Shown piece after piece: positions 24,824-40,701 of a stretch of 54,849 nt of DNA. This stretch comes from Pseudomonas jinjuensis (GTDB lineage: Bacteria; Pseudomonadota; Gammaproteobacteria; Pseudomonadales; Pseudomonadaceae). The number at the start of each line of letters is the position of its first letter. Positions within the stretch are counted from its first letter, which is position 1. The notes under the pieces are model-generated. The model had not been told where the DNA came from and did no database searches. It worked only from the letters and a program-made list of their open reading frames with translations. The translations under genes were made by a program, and so were the position numbers. Location: assembly GCF_900103845.1 (NCBI RefSeq), contig NZ_FNIJ01000021.1:49368-104216 (forward strand), read 5' to 3'.

Positions 24824-25891
24824 ATGACTGCCCTGAAGAACGATCGCTTCCTCCGCGCCCTGCTCAAGCAGCCCGTCGATGTCACGCCCGTCTGGATGAT
24901 GCGCCAGGCTGGCCGCTATCTCCCGGAGTACCGCGCCACCCGCGCCAAGGCCGGCGACTTCATGAGCCTGTGCATGAACCCGCAGCTGGCCTGCGAAGTC
25001 ACCCTGCAGCCGCTGGACCGCTATCCGCAGCTGGACGCGGCGATCCTCTTCTCCGACATCCTCACCGTTCCGGATGCCATGGGCCTCGGCCTGTACTTCG
25101 AGACCGGCGAAGGTCCGCGCTTCAGGAAGGTCGTGCGCACTGCCGCGGACATCGAGGCGCTGCCGGTTCCCGATGCGGAGAAGGACCTCGGCTACGTCAT
25201 GGACGCCGTGCGCACCATCCGCCGCGAGCTGAACGGCCGCGTGCCGCTGATCGGCTTCTCCGGCAGCCCCTGGACCCTGGCGACCTACATGGTCGAGGGC
25301 GGCTCGTCGAAGGACTTCCGCAAGTCCAAGGCGATGCTCTACGACAACCCGCAGGCGATGCATGCGCTGCTGGACAAGCTGGCGCAGTCGGTGACCAGCT
25401 ACCTCAACGGCCAGATCCTCGCTGGCGCCCAGGCGGTGCAGATCTTCGATTCCTGGGGCGGCAGCCTGTCGTCGGCGGCGTACCAGGAGTTCTCCCTGGC
25501 CTATATGCGGAAGATCATCGACGGCCTGATCCGCGAACACGAAGGGCGCCGCGTGCCGGTGATCCTGTTCACCAAGGGCGGCGGCCTGTGGCTGGAATCC
25601 ATGGCCGACAGCGGCGCCGAGGCGCTGGGTCTGGACTGGACCTGCGACATCGGCAGCGCCCGCGCCCGCGTCGGCGACAGGGTCGCCCTGCAGGGCAACA
25701 TGGACCCGTCGGTGCTCTACGCCAATCCGGCGGCGATCCGCGCCGAAGTCGGGCGCATCCTGGCGGCCTACGGCAACGGCAGCGGCCACGTGTTCAACCT
25801 CGGCCACGGCATCACCCCGGAAGTCGACCCGGCCCACGCCGGAGCCTTCTTCGAGGCGGTGCACGAGTTGTCGGCGCAGTACCACGCCTGA
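24824..25891 (+). CDS. hemE: Uroporphyrinogen decarboxylase
   Basis: Removes the four acetate carboxyls of uroporphyrinogen III to give coproporphyrinogen III in haem synthesis; cytoplasmic. The 355-residue protein shows both family signatures: [21 protein letters not shown] at the N terminus (catalytic Arg and substrate contacts) and the central [25 protein letters not shown] 24824 lies after the gltBD terminator, so it should have its own promoter. A bidirectional terminator follows. Confidence 0.97.
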   Translation: MTALKNDRFLRALLKQPVDVTPVWMMRQAGRYLPEYRATRAKAGDFMSLCMNPQLACEVTLQPLDRYPQLDAAILFSDILTVPDAMGLGLYFETGEGPRFRKVVRTAADIEALPVPDAEKDLGYVMDAVRTIRRELNGRVPLIGFSGSPWTLATYMVEGGSSKDFRKSKAMLYDNPQAMHALLDKLAQSVTSYLNGQILAGAQAVQIFDSWGGSLSSAAYQEFSLAYMRKIIDGLIREHEGRRVPVILFTKGGGLWLESMADSGAEALGLDWTCDIGSARARVGDRVALQGNMDPSVLYANPAAIRAEVGRILAAYGNGSGHVFNLGHGITPEVDPAHAGAFFEAVHELSAQYHA

Positions 25892-25919
25892 TCTGTCGAC
25901 GACCGGTTCATCCGAAACG

Positions 25920-25951
25920 AAAAAGCCCCGCCAGAGATGGCGGGGCTTTTT
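25920..25951. terminator. Bidirectional terminator between hemE and gabP
   Basis: AAAAAGCCCCGCCA, loop GAGA, TGGCGGGGCTTTTT: a 14-bp stem with an A tract on the left and T tract on the right, positioned between the convergent hemE and permease genes. It can end transcripts from both sides. Confidence 0.93.
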
Positions 25952-25968
25952 CATGTCGGCTGCGCCTT

Positions 25969-25992
25969 TCGCGGGCATGGCCCGCTTGTACA
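25969..25992. repeat. Half REP element
   Basis: TCGCGGGCATGGCCCGCTTGTACA matches one arm of the element at 2164, with a substitution, and no partner arm is nearby. It probably is a solitary or decayed REP unit. Confidence 0.6.
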
Positions 25993-26004
25993 GGTCGGTC
26001 TGGA

Positions 26005-27399
26005 TCAGGCCGCGTCGGCCACCATTCCGGCGGCACGCTGGGCCTTGCGGCGCTGGGACACCAGCAGGCCGGAGCAGACCACCACTATGGTCAGCAGGGT
26101 GGTGGCGACCACCTCCATGCGGTGGTCCGGGCGGATCATCATGGTCACCAGGGCGGCGACGATGAAGATGATCACGGCCCAGGTCAGCCAGGGGAACAGC
26201 CACATCTTCAGGGTCAGCTGATGGCCGCTGGCGAGCAGCTTCCTGCGCATGCGCAGCTGGGACATGGCGATCACCAGGTACACCAGCAGGGCGATGGCGC
26301 CGGAGCTGGCCAGCAGGAAGTTGAACACCTCGGCCGGCGCCAGGTAGTTGGCGAAGGTGCAGAGGAAAGCCATGGCGGTGGACAGCAGCACGGCGAACAC
26401 CGGGGTGCGGCTGGCGTTGGTCACCTGGGCGATGCGCGGGGCGTCGCCGCGCTTGCTGAGGCTGAACAGCATGCGCGAGGCGGTGTACAGCGCCGAGTTC
26501 AGGCAGCTGGTCACCGAGACGAGGACGATGATGTCGACGATCAGCTTGGCGTACGGAACGTTCAGGGTCTCCAGCACGGTCTGGTAGGAGCCCATGCTGG
26601 CCAGGCGCGGATCGTTCCACGGCACCAGGCAGACCACGATCAGGATCGACAGCAGGTAGAACAGCGCGATACGCCAGATCACCGAGTTGGTGGCGCGGGT
26701 GATCTGCTGGGCCGGATCCTTGGACTCGGCGGCGGCGATGGTGACGATCTCCGAACCCATGAAGGAGAACATGGTGGTCAGCAGCGCGGCCAGCACGGCG
26801 CCCCAGCCCTTGGGCATGAAGCCGCCCTCGGCGTACAGGTGGCTGATGCCGCTGACCTGCGGGTTCAGCGAGACGCCGAAGATGGCGGCGCAGCCGAGGA
26901 CGATGAAGGCGATGATCGAACCGACCTTGATCAGCGCCAGCCAGAACTCGAACTCACCGTAGTTCTTCACGCTGAACAGGTTGGTGACGGTCAGCGCGGC
27001 GGTGATGACGAAGGCCAGTACCCAGATCGGCGCGCCGGGGAACCAGGCGTGGATGATGGCGCCGGCGGCGTTGGCTTCCAGCGGGATCACCAGCACCCAG
27101 AACCACCAGTACAGCCAGCCGATGGTGAAGCCGGCCCAGTGGCCGATGGAACGGTCGGCGTAGGTGGAGAAGGAACCGCTGTCGGGCTGGGCCACGGCCA
27201 TTTCGGCCAGCATGCGCATGACCAGCACCACCAGCGCGCCCGCGACCAGGTAGGAAATCATCACGGCGGGGCCGGCTTCGGCGATGGCGTGGCCGGAGCC
27301 GACGAACAGACCGGCACCGATGGCGCCGGCAATGGAGAGCATGGTGACATGACGATTTTTCAGGCCCTGGGCGAGCCCGTTGGAAGGGGTACTGCTCAT
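26005..27399 (-). CDS. gabP: GABA/amino-acid permease, GabP type (APC superfamily)
   Basis: Proton-coupled importer of gamma-aminobutyrate or a related omega-amino acid such as beta-alanine. The 464-residue protein has twelve predicted membrane segments and follows E. coli GabP closely from memory: GLKNRHVTMLSIAGAIGAGLFVGSG at the start, GSFSTYADRSIGHWAGFTIGWLYWWFWVLVIPLEANAA, the consensus amphipathic region VTSCLNSALYTASRMLFSLSKRGDAP, and SSGAIALLVYLVIAMSQLRMR. The substrate is inferred from family similarity. A sigma-54-type promoter lies about 100 bases upstream (27495-27509), suggesting nitrogen-related control. It shares the terminator at 25920 with hemE. Confidence 0.85.
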   Translation of the reverse strand: MSSTPSNGLAQGLKNRHVTMLSIAGAIGAGLFVGSGHAIAEAGPAVMISYLVAGALVVLVMRMLAEMAVAQPDSGSFSTYADRSIGHWAGFTIGWLYWWFWVLVIPLEANAAGAIIHAWFPGAPIWVLAFVITAALTVTNLFSVKNYGEFEFWLALIKVGSIIAFIVLGCAAIFGVSLNPQVSGISHLYAEGGFMPKGWGAVLAALLTTMFSFMGSEIVTIAAAESKDPAQQITRATNSVIWRIALFYLLSILIVVCLVPWNDPRLASMGSYQTVLETLNVPYAKLIVDIIVLVSVTSCLNSALYTASRMLFSLSKRGDAPRIAQVTNASRTPVFAVLLSTAMAFLCTFANYLAPAEVFNFLLASSGAIALLVYLVIAMSQLRMRRKLLASGHQLTLKMWLFPWLTWAVIIFIVAALVTMMIRPDHRMEVVATTLLTIVVVCSGLLVSQRRKAQRAAGMVADAA

Positions 27400-27494
27400 G
27401 CTTTACCTATTGCTACTACAGGAGGGAAACGGGGTATTGCGGAATCGAAAGAGGGGTGTTTCGAGAATCCAACAACGTGTGCTGGATTCTGTAC

Positions 27495-27509
27495 GCAAGG
27501 AACGCGCCA
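27495..27509 (-). promoter_or_regulatory. Sigma-54 (RpoN)-type promoter for gabP
   Basis: On the minus strand the sequence reads TGGCGCGTTCCTTGC, against the consensus TGGCACG-N4-TTGC: one mismatch, with the invariant GG and GC exactly ten bases apart. Transcription would start near 27483, about 84 bases before the gabP ATG. A palindrome (GAATCCA ... TGGATTC, 27465-27489) covers the start region. Confidence 0.6.
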
Positions 27510-27663
27510 CATCCTGTTACAACTAAAGTCGCATGGATGGGTAGAAGATACCCGGCGCCCGGCTGGCAGGCGCTGGGAGGATGCTGGTCATTTGTTCTTC
27601 AGCGACGAAACATGTCTGTTGGCGACTCTTTCTTTCTGGAGCGTGTGTAGATTCGACACACTT

Positions 27664-28974
27664 TCAGCCGTTCGACGTCGTGCTTCCATTGACCGGTAAC
27701 ACCGCCAGCCGCGACAGGTGCAGGGCGATGCCCAGCGCGATTACCAGCAGCGCGGCGATGAACAGGCCGACGCCCATCCAGCCGAAGTGGTGCCAGAACA
27801 CCCCGCCGGCGGTACCCGCCACGCTGGAGCCGAGGTAGTAGCAGAACAGGTACAGCGAGGAGGCCTGGCCCTTGGCCCGCAATGCGCGGCGGCCGATCCA
27901 GCTGCTCGCCACCGAATGCGCGGCGAAGAAGCCGAAGGTGAACAGCAGCAGGCCGGCGACGATCAGCGGCAGGGCGCTGAACAGGGTCAGCAGCAGGCCG
28001 CCCAGCATCAGCAGCAGCACGCTCCAGAGCACCTTGCGCCGGCCCAGTTTGTCGGCGAGGGAGCCGACCCAGGCGGAGCTGTAGATGCCCACCAGATAGA
28101 CCAGCGACAGCACGCCGACCAGCGCCTGGCTCATGTGGTAGGGCTCGGCCAGCAGGCGGTAGCCGATGTAGTTGAACAGGGTGACGAAGCCGCCCATCAG
28201 CAGGAAGCCGACCAGGAACAGCCATGGCAGGCCGGCGTCGCGCAGGTGCCCGGCGAAGCCTTCGCGCAGCTGCCGCAGGTTCAGCGGCGTCGGGCGGAAA
28301 TTGCGCGACTCCGGCAGGATGCGCCAGAACACCGCGGCGGCGACCAGCGCGATACCGCCCAGCGTCGCCAGGGCGACGTGCCAGGAGACGAAGTCCACCA
28401 GCACGCCGGTGATCAGCCGCCCGCTCATCCCGCCGATGGCGTTGCCGCCGATGTACAGGCCCATGGCGAAGCCGATGTGGCGCGGATGGATTTCCTCGCT
28501 CAGGTAGGTCATGCCCACCGCCGCCAGGCCGCTCAGGGCCAGGCCGAGCAGCGCGCGCATGACCAGCACGCCGTGCCAGGTCGGCATCAGCGCGCTGCCG
28601 ATGGTGAACAGCGCGGCGAGGAACAGCGAGGCGACCATGATCGACTTGCGGCCGATGGCGTCGGAAACCGGACCGGTGAACAGCAGGCCGACCGCCATGG
28701 TGATGGTCGATACCGACAGCACCAGGCTGCTCTGCGCGGCGGTCAGGGCGAAGGCCCGGGACAGCACCGGCATCATCGGCTGCACGCAGTAGAGCAGGGC
28801 GAAGGTGGCGAAACCGCCGGCGAACAGCGCCAGTGCGGTGCGCATGAAGGCCGGTGTGCCTCTTTCTATGTGGGTGTCGCTGCCGGCGTCGTTATCGGCG
28901 ACCAGCGACAGGCTGGCGCCGGCGGCAGGGAAGGGTTCGCTATCCTGGGAAGCCCGCAAGGCGGAATGGCTCAC
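27664..28974 (-). CDS. ynfM: MFS efflux transporter, YnfM type
   Basis: A 436-residue major facilitator with twelve predicted membrane segments after a 45-residue polar N terminus. The segment RGTPAFMRTALALFAGGFATFALLYCVQPMMPVLSRAF resembles the corresponding part of E. coli YnfM, and the loop 2-3 motif GPVSDAIGRKSIM and later GSLADKLGRRKVL are the MFS signature repeats. The start is GTG 28974 with GAGGTGAG upstream. It is divergent from a LysR regulator resembling YnfL, so the pair is probably conserved. Export substrate is unknown; sugar or drug efflux are the usual annotations. Confidence 0.85.
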   Translation of the reverse strand: MSHSALRASQDSEPFPAAGASLSLVADNDAGSDTHIERGTPAFMRTALALFAGGFATFALLYCVQPMMPVLSRAFALTAAQSSLVLSVSTITMAVGLLFTGPVSDAIGRKSIMVASLFLAALFTIGSALMPTWHGVLVMRALLGLALSGLAAVGMTYLSEEIHPRHIGFAMGLYIGGNAIGGMSGRLITGVLVDFVSWHVALATLGGIALVAAAVFWRILPESRNFRPTPLNLRQLREGFAGHLRDAGLPWLFLVGFLLMGGFVTLFNYIGYRLLAEPYHMSQALVGVLSLVYLVGIYSSAWVGSLADKLGRRKVLWSVLLLMLGGLLLTLFSALPLIVAGLLLFTFGFFAAHSVASSWIGRRALRAKGQASSLYLFCYYLGSSVAGTAGGVFWHHFGWMGVGLFIAALLVIALGIALHLSRLAVLPVNGSTTSNG

Positions 28975-29103
28975 AACTCACCTCGAATTCAGGTTGATTG
29001 GTCCGGAATGCCTGCTGGCGCAGGTGGGACCGTTGAAGAGAAAGTTGTTATTGGGCTTGTGTGGAAAGAATACGGAGCGGAATTTATTATTTCCAATATA
29101 TTA

Positions 29104-29118
29104 ATCGACACGTTTGAT
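29104..29118. promoter_or_regulatory. Candidate LysR-type operator
   Basis: ATCGACACGTTTGAT has the ATC-N9-GAT (T-N11-A) form recognised by LysR regulators, and lies 16 bases before the regulator start in the AT-rich 160-bp gap between the divergent transporter and regulator. The motif is short, so chance occurrence is possible. Confidence 0.35.
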
Positions 29119-29134
29119 ATGTAAGACGAATCAT

Positions 29135-30046
29135 ATGGAGCTGCGTCACCTGCGTTACTTCATCGCCGTCGCCGAGGAGCTGCATTTCGGCCGCGCCGCC
29201 GGACAGCTGGGCATTTCCCAGCCGCCGCTGAGCCAGCAGATCCAGGCGCTGGAAGAGGAAATCGGCGCGCGCCTGCTCGACCGCACCAACCGCCGCGTCG
29301 CCCTGACCGCGGCCGGGCGGCTGTTCCTCGACGAGGCGCGGGCGATCCTCCAGCAGGTCGACAAGGCCGTGCTGCTGGCCCGGCGCGCGCACCAGGGCGA
29401 GATCGGCGAGCTGAAGATCGGCTTCACCGCCTCGGCGCCCTTCACCTCGAGCATCCCGCGCAGCATCCTGGCGTTCCGCCAGGCCTGCCCGGAAGTGCAT
29501 CTCGACCTCCAGGAAATGAGCAGCGCCCAGGTGGTGCAGGCGCTGCAGGACGAGCGCGTGCAGGTCGGGGTGATCCGCCCGATCGCCCTGCCGGACAGCC
29601 TCGAAGCCGTGGAGCTGTTCAGCGAACCGCTGGTCGCCGTGCTGCGCGCCGATCATCCGCTGGTGCCGCAGAGCGCCGACGGGCTGTCGATCGCCGCGCT
29701 GGCCGGCGAGCCCTTCGTGTTCTTCCCGCGCAGCTACGGCACCGGCCTCTACGACAACCTCATGGAGCTGGCGCGGCAGGCCGGCTTCACCCCGGCCATC
29801 GCCCAGGAAGCCGGCGAGGCGATGACCATCATCGGCCTGGTGGCGGCCGGCATGGGGGTGTCGATGCTGCCGGCGTCGTTCCGCCGGACGCGGGTGGACG
29901 GCGTGGTCTATCGCACCCTCAGCGATCCCGGGGCGACCACCTCGGTGTGGCTGGTGCGGCGGCGCGACGAACGCTCGCCGCTGGTGCAGTCCTTCGTCGA
30001 CCTGGTCACCCGCGAGGTGGGCCGCCCGAATCCGCCCGGGACATGA
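29135..30046 (+). CDS. ynfL: LysR-family regulator, YnfL type
   Basis: A 303-residue LysR transcription factor: N-terminal winged helix (residues 1-60, MELRHLRYFIAVAEELHFGRAAGQLGISQPPLSQQIQALE) followed by a type 2 periplasmic-binding effector domain (about 90-295) with GELKIGFTASAPFTSSIPR and EAGEAMTIIGLVAAGMGVSMLPASF. The sequence resembles E. coli YnfL throughout. The frame is open from TTG 29114, but ATG 29135 matches the family start. It is divergent from the YnfM-like transporter and is its likely regulator. The effector is unknown. Confidence 0.88.
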   Translation: MELRHLRYFIAVAEELHFGRAAGQLGISQPPLSQQIQALEEEIGARLLDRTNRRVALTAAGRLFLDEARAILQQVDKAVLLARRAHQGEIGELKIGFTASAPFTSSIPRSILAFRQACPEVHLDLQEMSSAQVVQALQDERVQVGVIRPIALPDSLEAVELFSEPLVAVLRADHPLVPQSADGLSIAALAGEPFVFFPRSYGTGLYDNLMELARQAGFTPAIAQEAGEAMTIIGLVAAGMGVSMLPASFRRTRVDGVVYRTLSDPGATTSVWLVRRRDERSPLVQSFVDLVTREVGRPNPPGT

Positions 30047-30155
30047 CCGGCGTCCGGCCCGTTCGCCGGCCCGGCGGCGTGCTTCGGCGGAAAGGCTCGC
30101 CTGTGGCCGGAGGCAGCGCATAGAATCCCGGGCAGCATGAAAAGGAGGGAGCTGT

Positions 30156-30926
30156 ATGCGGCGCGTGGTGTTCAATCAGAAAGGCGGGGTCGGCAAGTCC
30201 AGCATCGCCTGCAACCTGGCGGCGGTCAGCGCGGCCGAAGGCTACCGGACCCTGCTGGTGGACCTGGACGCCCAGGCCAACTCCAGCCACTACCTCACCG
30301 GCCTCACCGGCGACGACCTGCCGCCGGGCATCACCGGCTTCTTCCGCCACGTGCTGAATTCCGGGCCGTTCAGCCGCAACGGCGGCGTGCAGATCCACGA
30401 GACGCCGTTCGACAACCTGCACGTGATCACCGCCAACGCGGAACTGCGGGACCTGCAGCCGAAGCTGGAGGCCAAGCACAAGATCAACAAGCTGCGCAAA
30501 CTGCTCGACCTGCTGGAAGACGACTACGACCGGATCTACCTGGATACCCCGCCGGCGCTGAACTTCTACACCGTATCCGCGCTGATCGCGGCGGATCGCT
30601 GCCTGATTCCCTTCGATTGCGACAGCTTCTCCCGCCAGGCGCTGTACGGCCTGCTGCAGGAGATCGAGGAACTGCGCGAGGACCACAACGAGGACCTGGA
30701 GGTGGAAGGCATCGTGGTCAACCAGTTCCAGCCGCGCGCGACCCTGCCGCAGCAGATGCTCGACGAGCTGGTCGGCGAGGATCTGCCGGTGCTGCCGGTC
30801 TACCTGATGAGTTCGGTGCGCATGCGCGAGTCGCACCAGGCCTGCACCCCGCTGATCTTCATGGACCCGCGCCACAAGCTGACCCAGCAGTTCGTCGAAC
30901 TGCACGATCTGCTCGAAGCGGAGTGA
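30156..30926 (+). CDS. Orphan ParA/MinD-like ATPase
   Basis: A 256-residue ParA-superfamily ATPase. The deviant Walker A KGGVGKSS with its signature lysine (residues 8-15), the Walker A' region [13 protein letters not shown] and Walker B-like [11 protein letters not shown] are intact, so nucleotide-dependent dimerisation is expected. No parB gene or parS-like repeats flank it, and it is not in a flagellar or chemotaxis cluster, so it is an orphan. PAO1 has a counterpart at the same relative position (PA5028 from memory). Cargo is unknown; intracellular positioning of a protein complex is the usual role of orphan ParA proteins. Confidence 0.8.
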   Translation: MRRVVFNQKGGVGKSSIACNLAAVSAAEGYRTLLVDLDAQANSSHYLTGLTGDDLPPGITGFFRHVLNSGPFSRNGGVQIHETPFDNLHVITANAELRDLQPKLEAKHKINKLRKLLDLLEDDYDRIYLDTPPALNFYTVSALIAADRCLIPFDCDSFSRQALYGLLQEIEELREDHNEDLEVEGIVVNQFQPRATLPQQMLDELVGEDLPVLPVYLMSSVRMRESHQACTPLIFMDPRHKLTQQFVELHDLLEAE

Positions 30927-30960
30927 TCCCCCGGCGCGGCGACCGGCTTGCCGCGCTGCC

Positions 30961-31395
30961 TCAAATCCCCTGGCGCGCCAGCCAGTCGAGCAACTGCGGC
31001 AGCGGCATGGCGCCGCTCTGGCGCGCCACTTCCTGGCCGTTGCGGAACAGGATCAGGCTGGGAATCGAACGGATGCCCAGGCGCGCCGAGACCTCCCGGT
31101 TGGCATCGCTGTCCAGCTTGCCCAGGCGGCAGCGCCCGGCCAGGCGCGTGGCGGCCTGCTCGAACACCGGCGCGAAGGCCTTGCACGGGCCGCACCAGTC
31201 CGCCCAGACATCCAGCAGCAGCGGCAGGTCGCCCTTGATCTGCGCGGCGTAGCTGGCATCGGTGATTTCGATGGGGCGGTTCGGCAGCACTTCGCCCCGG
31301 CAGCGGCCGCAGCGCGGCTGGTCGGCAAGGCGCTCGGCGGGGAGACGGTTGAGGCCGCCGCACTGCGGGCAGGGAACGAGCAGGGTTTCGGACAT
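30961..31395 (-). CDS. trxC: Thioredoxin 2 with N-terminal zinc ribbon
   Basis: A 144-residue cytoplasmic disulfide reductase. An N-terminal zinc-binding segment with two CxxC pairs (CPQC and CGRC, residues 9-32) precedes a thioredoxin fold with active site VWADWCGPCKAF and the cis-proline SIPSLILF. This two-domain layout defines TrxC, generally linked to oxidative stress. ATG 31395 is preferred over the frame extension to 31455, which lacks a zinc ribbon start. It converges on the ParA-like gene. Confidence 0.92.
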   Translation of the reverse strand: MSETLLVPCPQCGGLNRLPAERLADQPRCGRCRGEVLPNRPIEITDASYAAQIKGDLPLLLDVWADWCGPCKAFAPVFEQAATRLAGRCRLGKLDSDANREVSARLGIRSIPSLILFRNGQEVARQSGAMPLPQLLDWLARQGI

Positions 31396-31524
31396 GGTGG
31401 GGTTCCTGAGGCAAGGGAGCGCAACCAATGTTGTGCCGCGGCAGCCCGATTGCAATGGGGACGGGGTGGTCCGGATCGAATCGGGATGCCTGTGGCGGTT
31501 GCCAGTGCGGGGCAGCCTCGTCCG

Positions 31525-32802
31525 CTAGCGAGCAGCGGCCTGCAGCGCCTGGGTCAGGTCGGCGAGGATGTCGTCGATGTGCTCGATGCCGATCGACAGG
31601 CGCACCATGTCCTGACTGACCCCGGCGCGCGCCAGTTCCTCCGCGTTGAGCTGGCGGTGGGTGGTGGACGCCGGGTGGCAGGCCAGCGATTTGGCATCGC
31701 CGATGTTCACCAGCCGCACCACCAGTTGCAGGGCGTCGATGAAGCGCGCGCCGGCTTCGCTGCCACCCTTGATGCCGAACGAGAGAATCGATGCCGGCCG
31801 GCCATCCATGTAGCGCCGGGCCAGGGCGTTTTCCGGGTGATCGGCCAGGCCGGCGTATTTCACCCAGGCTACCTGTGGATGGTCTTGCAGGAACTCGGCG
31901 ACCTTCAGCGCGTTGTCGCAATGCCGCTCCATGCGCAGGGCCAGGGTTTCCAGCCCCTGCAGGATGAGGAATGCGTTGAATGGCGAGAGTGCCGCACCGG
32001 TATTGCGCAGCGGCACCACGCGGCAGCGGCCGATGAAGGCGGCTGGGCCGAAGGCTTCGGTGTAGGTCACGCCGTGGTAGGACGGGTCGGGAGTGTTGAG
32101 CAGCGGGAAGCGCGCCTGGTGCTGCGCCCAGGGGAACTTGCCGGAGTCGACGACCATGCCGCCGATGCTGGTGCCGTGGCCGCCGATGTATTTGGTCAGC
32201 GAGTGCACGACGATGTCCGCACCGTGCTCGAACGGCCGGCACAGCACCGGCGTCGCCACGGTGTTGTCGACGATCAGCGGCACGCCGTGGCGGTGCGCGG
32301 CGTCGGCCAGGGCCTGCAGATCGACGATGTTGCCTGCCGGGTTGCCGATGGACTCGCAGAACACCGCCTTGGTGCGCTCGTCGATCAACGCTTCCAGCGC
32401 CGGGATGTCGTCATGGGCGGCGAAGCGCGTCTGGATGCCGAAGCGCGGCAGGGTGTGCGCCAGCAGGTTGTAGGTGCCGCCATACAGCTTGGCCACCGAG
32501 ACGATGTTGTCGCCGGCCTCGGCGACGGTCTGGATCGCGTAGGTGATGGCCGCCATGCCCGAGGCTACCGCCAGTGCGCCGACGCCGCCTTCCAGCGCGG
32601 CGACGCGTTCCTCCAGCACGGCATTGGTCGGGTTCATGATCCGCGTATAGATGTTGCCGGCCACCTTCAGGTCGAACAGGTCGGCACCGTGCTGGGTGTC
32701 GTCGAACGCGTAGGAGGTGGTCTGGTAGATCGGCACGGCCACCGCCCTGGTGGTCGGATCGGGGCTGTAGCCGGCGTGGACGGCGAGGGTTTCCAGTTTC
32801 AT
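31525..32802 (-). CDS. metY: O-acetylhomoserine sulfhydrylase
   Basis: PLP enzyme of the Cys/Met metabolism family that makes homocysteine from O-acetyl- or O-succinylhomoserine and sulfide. The 425-residue protein has the family segment [34 protein letters not shown] near the N terminus, [32 protein letters not shown] with the PLP lysine in SLTKY, and the C-terminal [25 protein letters not shown] 32802 (AGGAGCGTCGC upstream) matches homologue length; the longer frame to 32865 is unlikely. PAO1 has metY in this neighbourhood. Confidence 0.93.
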   Translation of the reverse strand: MKLETLAVHAGYSPDPTTRAVAVPIYQTTSYAFDDTQHGADLFDLKVAGNIYTRIMNPTNAVLEERVAALEGGVGALAVASGMAAITYAIQTVAEAGDNIVSVAKLYGGTYNLLAHTLPRFGIQTRFAAHDDIPALEALIDERTKAVFCESIGNPAGNIVDLQALADAAHRHGVPLIVDNTVATPVLCRPFEHGADIVVHSLTKYIGGHGTSIGGMVVDSGKFPWAQHQARFPLLNTPDPSYHGVTYTEAFGPAAFIGRCRVVPLRNTGAALSPFNAFLILQGLETLALRMERHCDNALKVAEFLQDHPQVAWVKYAGLADHPENALARRYMDGRPASILSFGIKGGSEAGARFIDALQLVVRLVNIGDAKSLACHPASTTHRQLNAEELARAGVSQDMVRLSIGIEHIDDILADLTQALQAAAR

Positions 32803-33035
32803 GCGACGCTCCTTCGTATGGGATGGCAGGCATGCCAGCATGGGGATGCACCGGTAACCGGTCAATGTCGCAGGGCAATGAATCGGGGTAAGCCGGCGCC
32901 TGGTCGATTTCGCTGCCTACCGCTGGTCGTCATGGGGGCTGCATCGTGAACGCAATAGTTACCAAACATGTCTAGTCTCATGTGTTAAGCAAGTGTTCCA
33001 CCACCACCGATATCCAAGAACAATCGAGGTGTCCC

Positions 33036-33713
33036 ATGAGACAGCGCAAGACACTGATCGCCGCGGCAATCTGTGCGGCCCTGTATGCCGGAGCAGCGGT
33101 GACCCCGCTGATCGATCATCTGGTTTCTTCGGCCGAGGCGGCGAGCGGCTCGGGCGGAGGTGGCCACGGCGGCGGAGGTGGCCACGGTGGCGGTGGAGGG
33201 GGCTCCGGCGGCGGTGGTGGCGGTGGCGGCGGTTCGGGCGGCGGCGGAGGTGGCTCGGGCGGCGGCGGTGGCTCCGGTGGTGGCGGCCATGGTGGTGGCT
33301 CAGGTGGCGGATCTGGCGGGGGCCATGGCGGCAGTGGATCGGGTGGCGGCTCCGGTAGCGGCCATGGTGGCAGCGGCCATGCCGGTGGCGACGATGGTGG
33401 CGGCCGGGGCGGCAATAGCGGTCCGGGCAGCGCCAATAGCGGACCGGGCAAGGCCGGCGGCACTGCCAGCAACTCGGGGCCGGGGCGCAGCCAGGGCGAT
33501 GTCGGCGAGGCGCGCGGGCGGGACGCCGAAGGCGAGGGCCCGCGTGGTGCGGATAGCCCGGGTGACGTTGGCGAAGCCCGCGGTCGTGACGCCGAAGGTG
33601 AGGCTCCCCGCGGCCAGGACGGCGTAGGCGACGTTGGCGAAGCCCGTGGCCGGGATGCCGAAGGCGAAGCGCCGCGCGGTCAGGATGGGGTCGGCGATAC
33701 GGTCAGCAACTGA
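33036..33713 (+). CDS. Exported glycine-rich repeat protein of unknown function
   Basis: A 225-residue protein with a Sec signal peptide (MRQRKTLIAAAICAALYAGAA ..., probable cleavage after AEA near residue 35). Residues about 37-130 are almost pure Gly with regularly placed Ser and His (GGGGHGG, GGGSGGG), passing into a GNSGPGSANSGPG-type section, and the last 72 residues are three tandem 22-residue repeats beginning GDVGEARGRDAEGE and a short GDTVSN end. No catalytic domain is recognisable. ATG 33036 is used because the upstream frame from 32982 lacks signal features. Composition suggests an extended, flexible secreted or surface polymer, possibly metal-binding through the histidines; this is speculative. 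Confidence 0.7.
   Translation: MRQRKTLIAAAICAALYAGAAVTPLIDHLVSSAEAASGSGGGGHGGGGGHGGGGGGSGGGGGGGGGSGGGGGGSGGGGGSGGGGHGGGSGGGSGGGHGGSGSGGGSGSGHGGSGHAGGDDGGGRGGNSGPGSANSGPGKAGGTASNSGPGRSQGDVGEARGRDAEGEGPRGADSPGDVGEARGRDAEGEAPRGQDGVGDVGEARGRDAEGEAPRGQDGVGDTVSN
33495..33692 (+). repeat. Three tandem 66-bp coding repeats
   Basis: Three in-phase 66-bp units encode 22 residues each, all starting GDVGEARGRDAEGE. Units two and three encode identical protein but differ at silent third positions, and unit one differs at four residues. Purifying selection on the protein repeat is the simplest reading. Confidence 0.9.
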
Positions 33714-33732
33714 CCACCCGTCACCGCCGGAG

Positions 33733-38632
<4,900 letters not shown>

Positions 38633-38804
38633 GGTCGCGTTCAGCGGCTCTCGGGGCGATGAATGAAGCGTAGTGTGCCCCTCGCGGCCGGCAAGCCGGC
38701 GTCGGCGGAGGCGTGGCGCAGATTGTAAGCCCGGCGGCGACCCGTGGATGCGTTCGCTGACGGCGCGCGCAAACGGGCGCCCTGGGGCGGATCGTCGCGG
38801 TGTG

Positions 38805-40547
<1,743 letters not shown>

Positions 40548-40701
40548 GGCGGCAGTCTCCGGGCGGCGGGTTCAGGAATGAGCGGGAAAGCGGCTGCCGG
40601 AAATGATGCAGACCGTGTGCCAGCCGATTCTAACCTGCGGATTTGCAAGGCTGTCAAAGGTTGTTGCAGACGGTCCCGCGGTGGCGCAGACAGGCCCTTT
40701 C

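Noticed and set aside
24775..27699. A 974-residue plus-strand frame across hemE and the permease
   Set aside because: It is out of frame with hemE and antisense to gabP, and it crosses a bidirectional terminator and a REP unit.
33116..33472. A proline-rich frame antisense to the glycine-rich protein
   Set aside because: CCN opposite GGN gives poly-Pro automatically; the sense strand has a signal peptide and in-phase repeats, so it is the coding strand.
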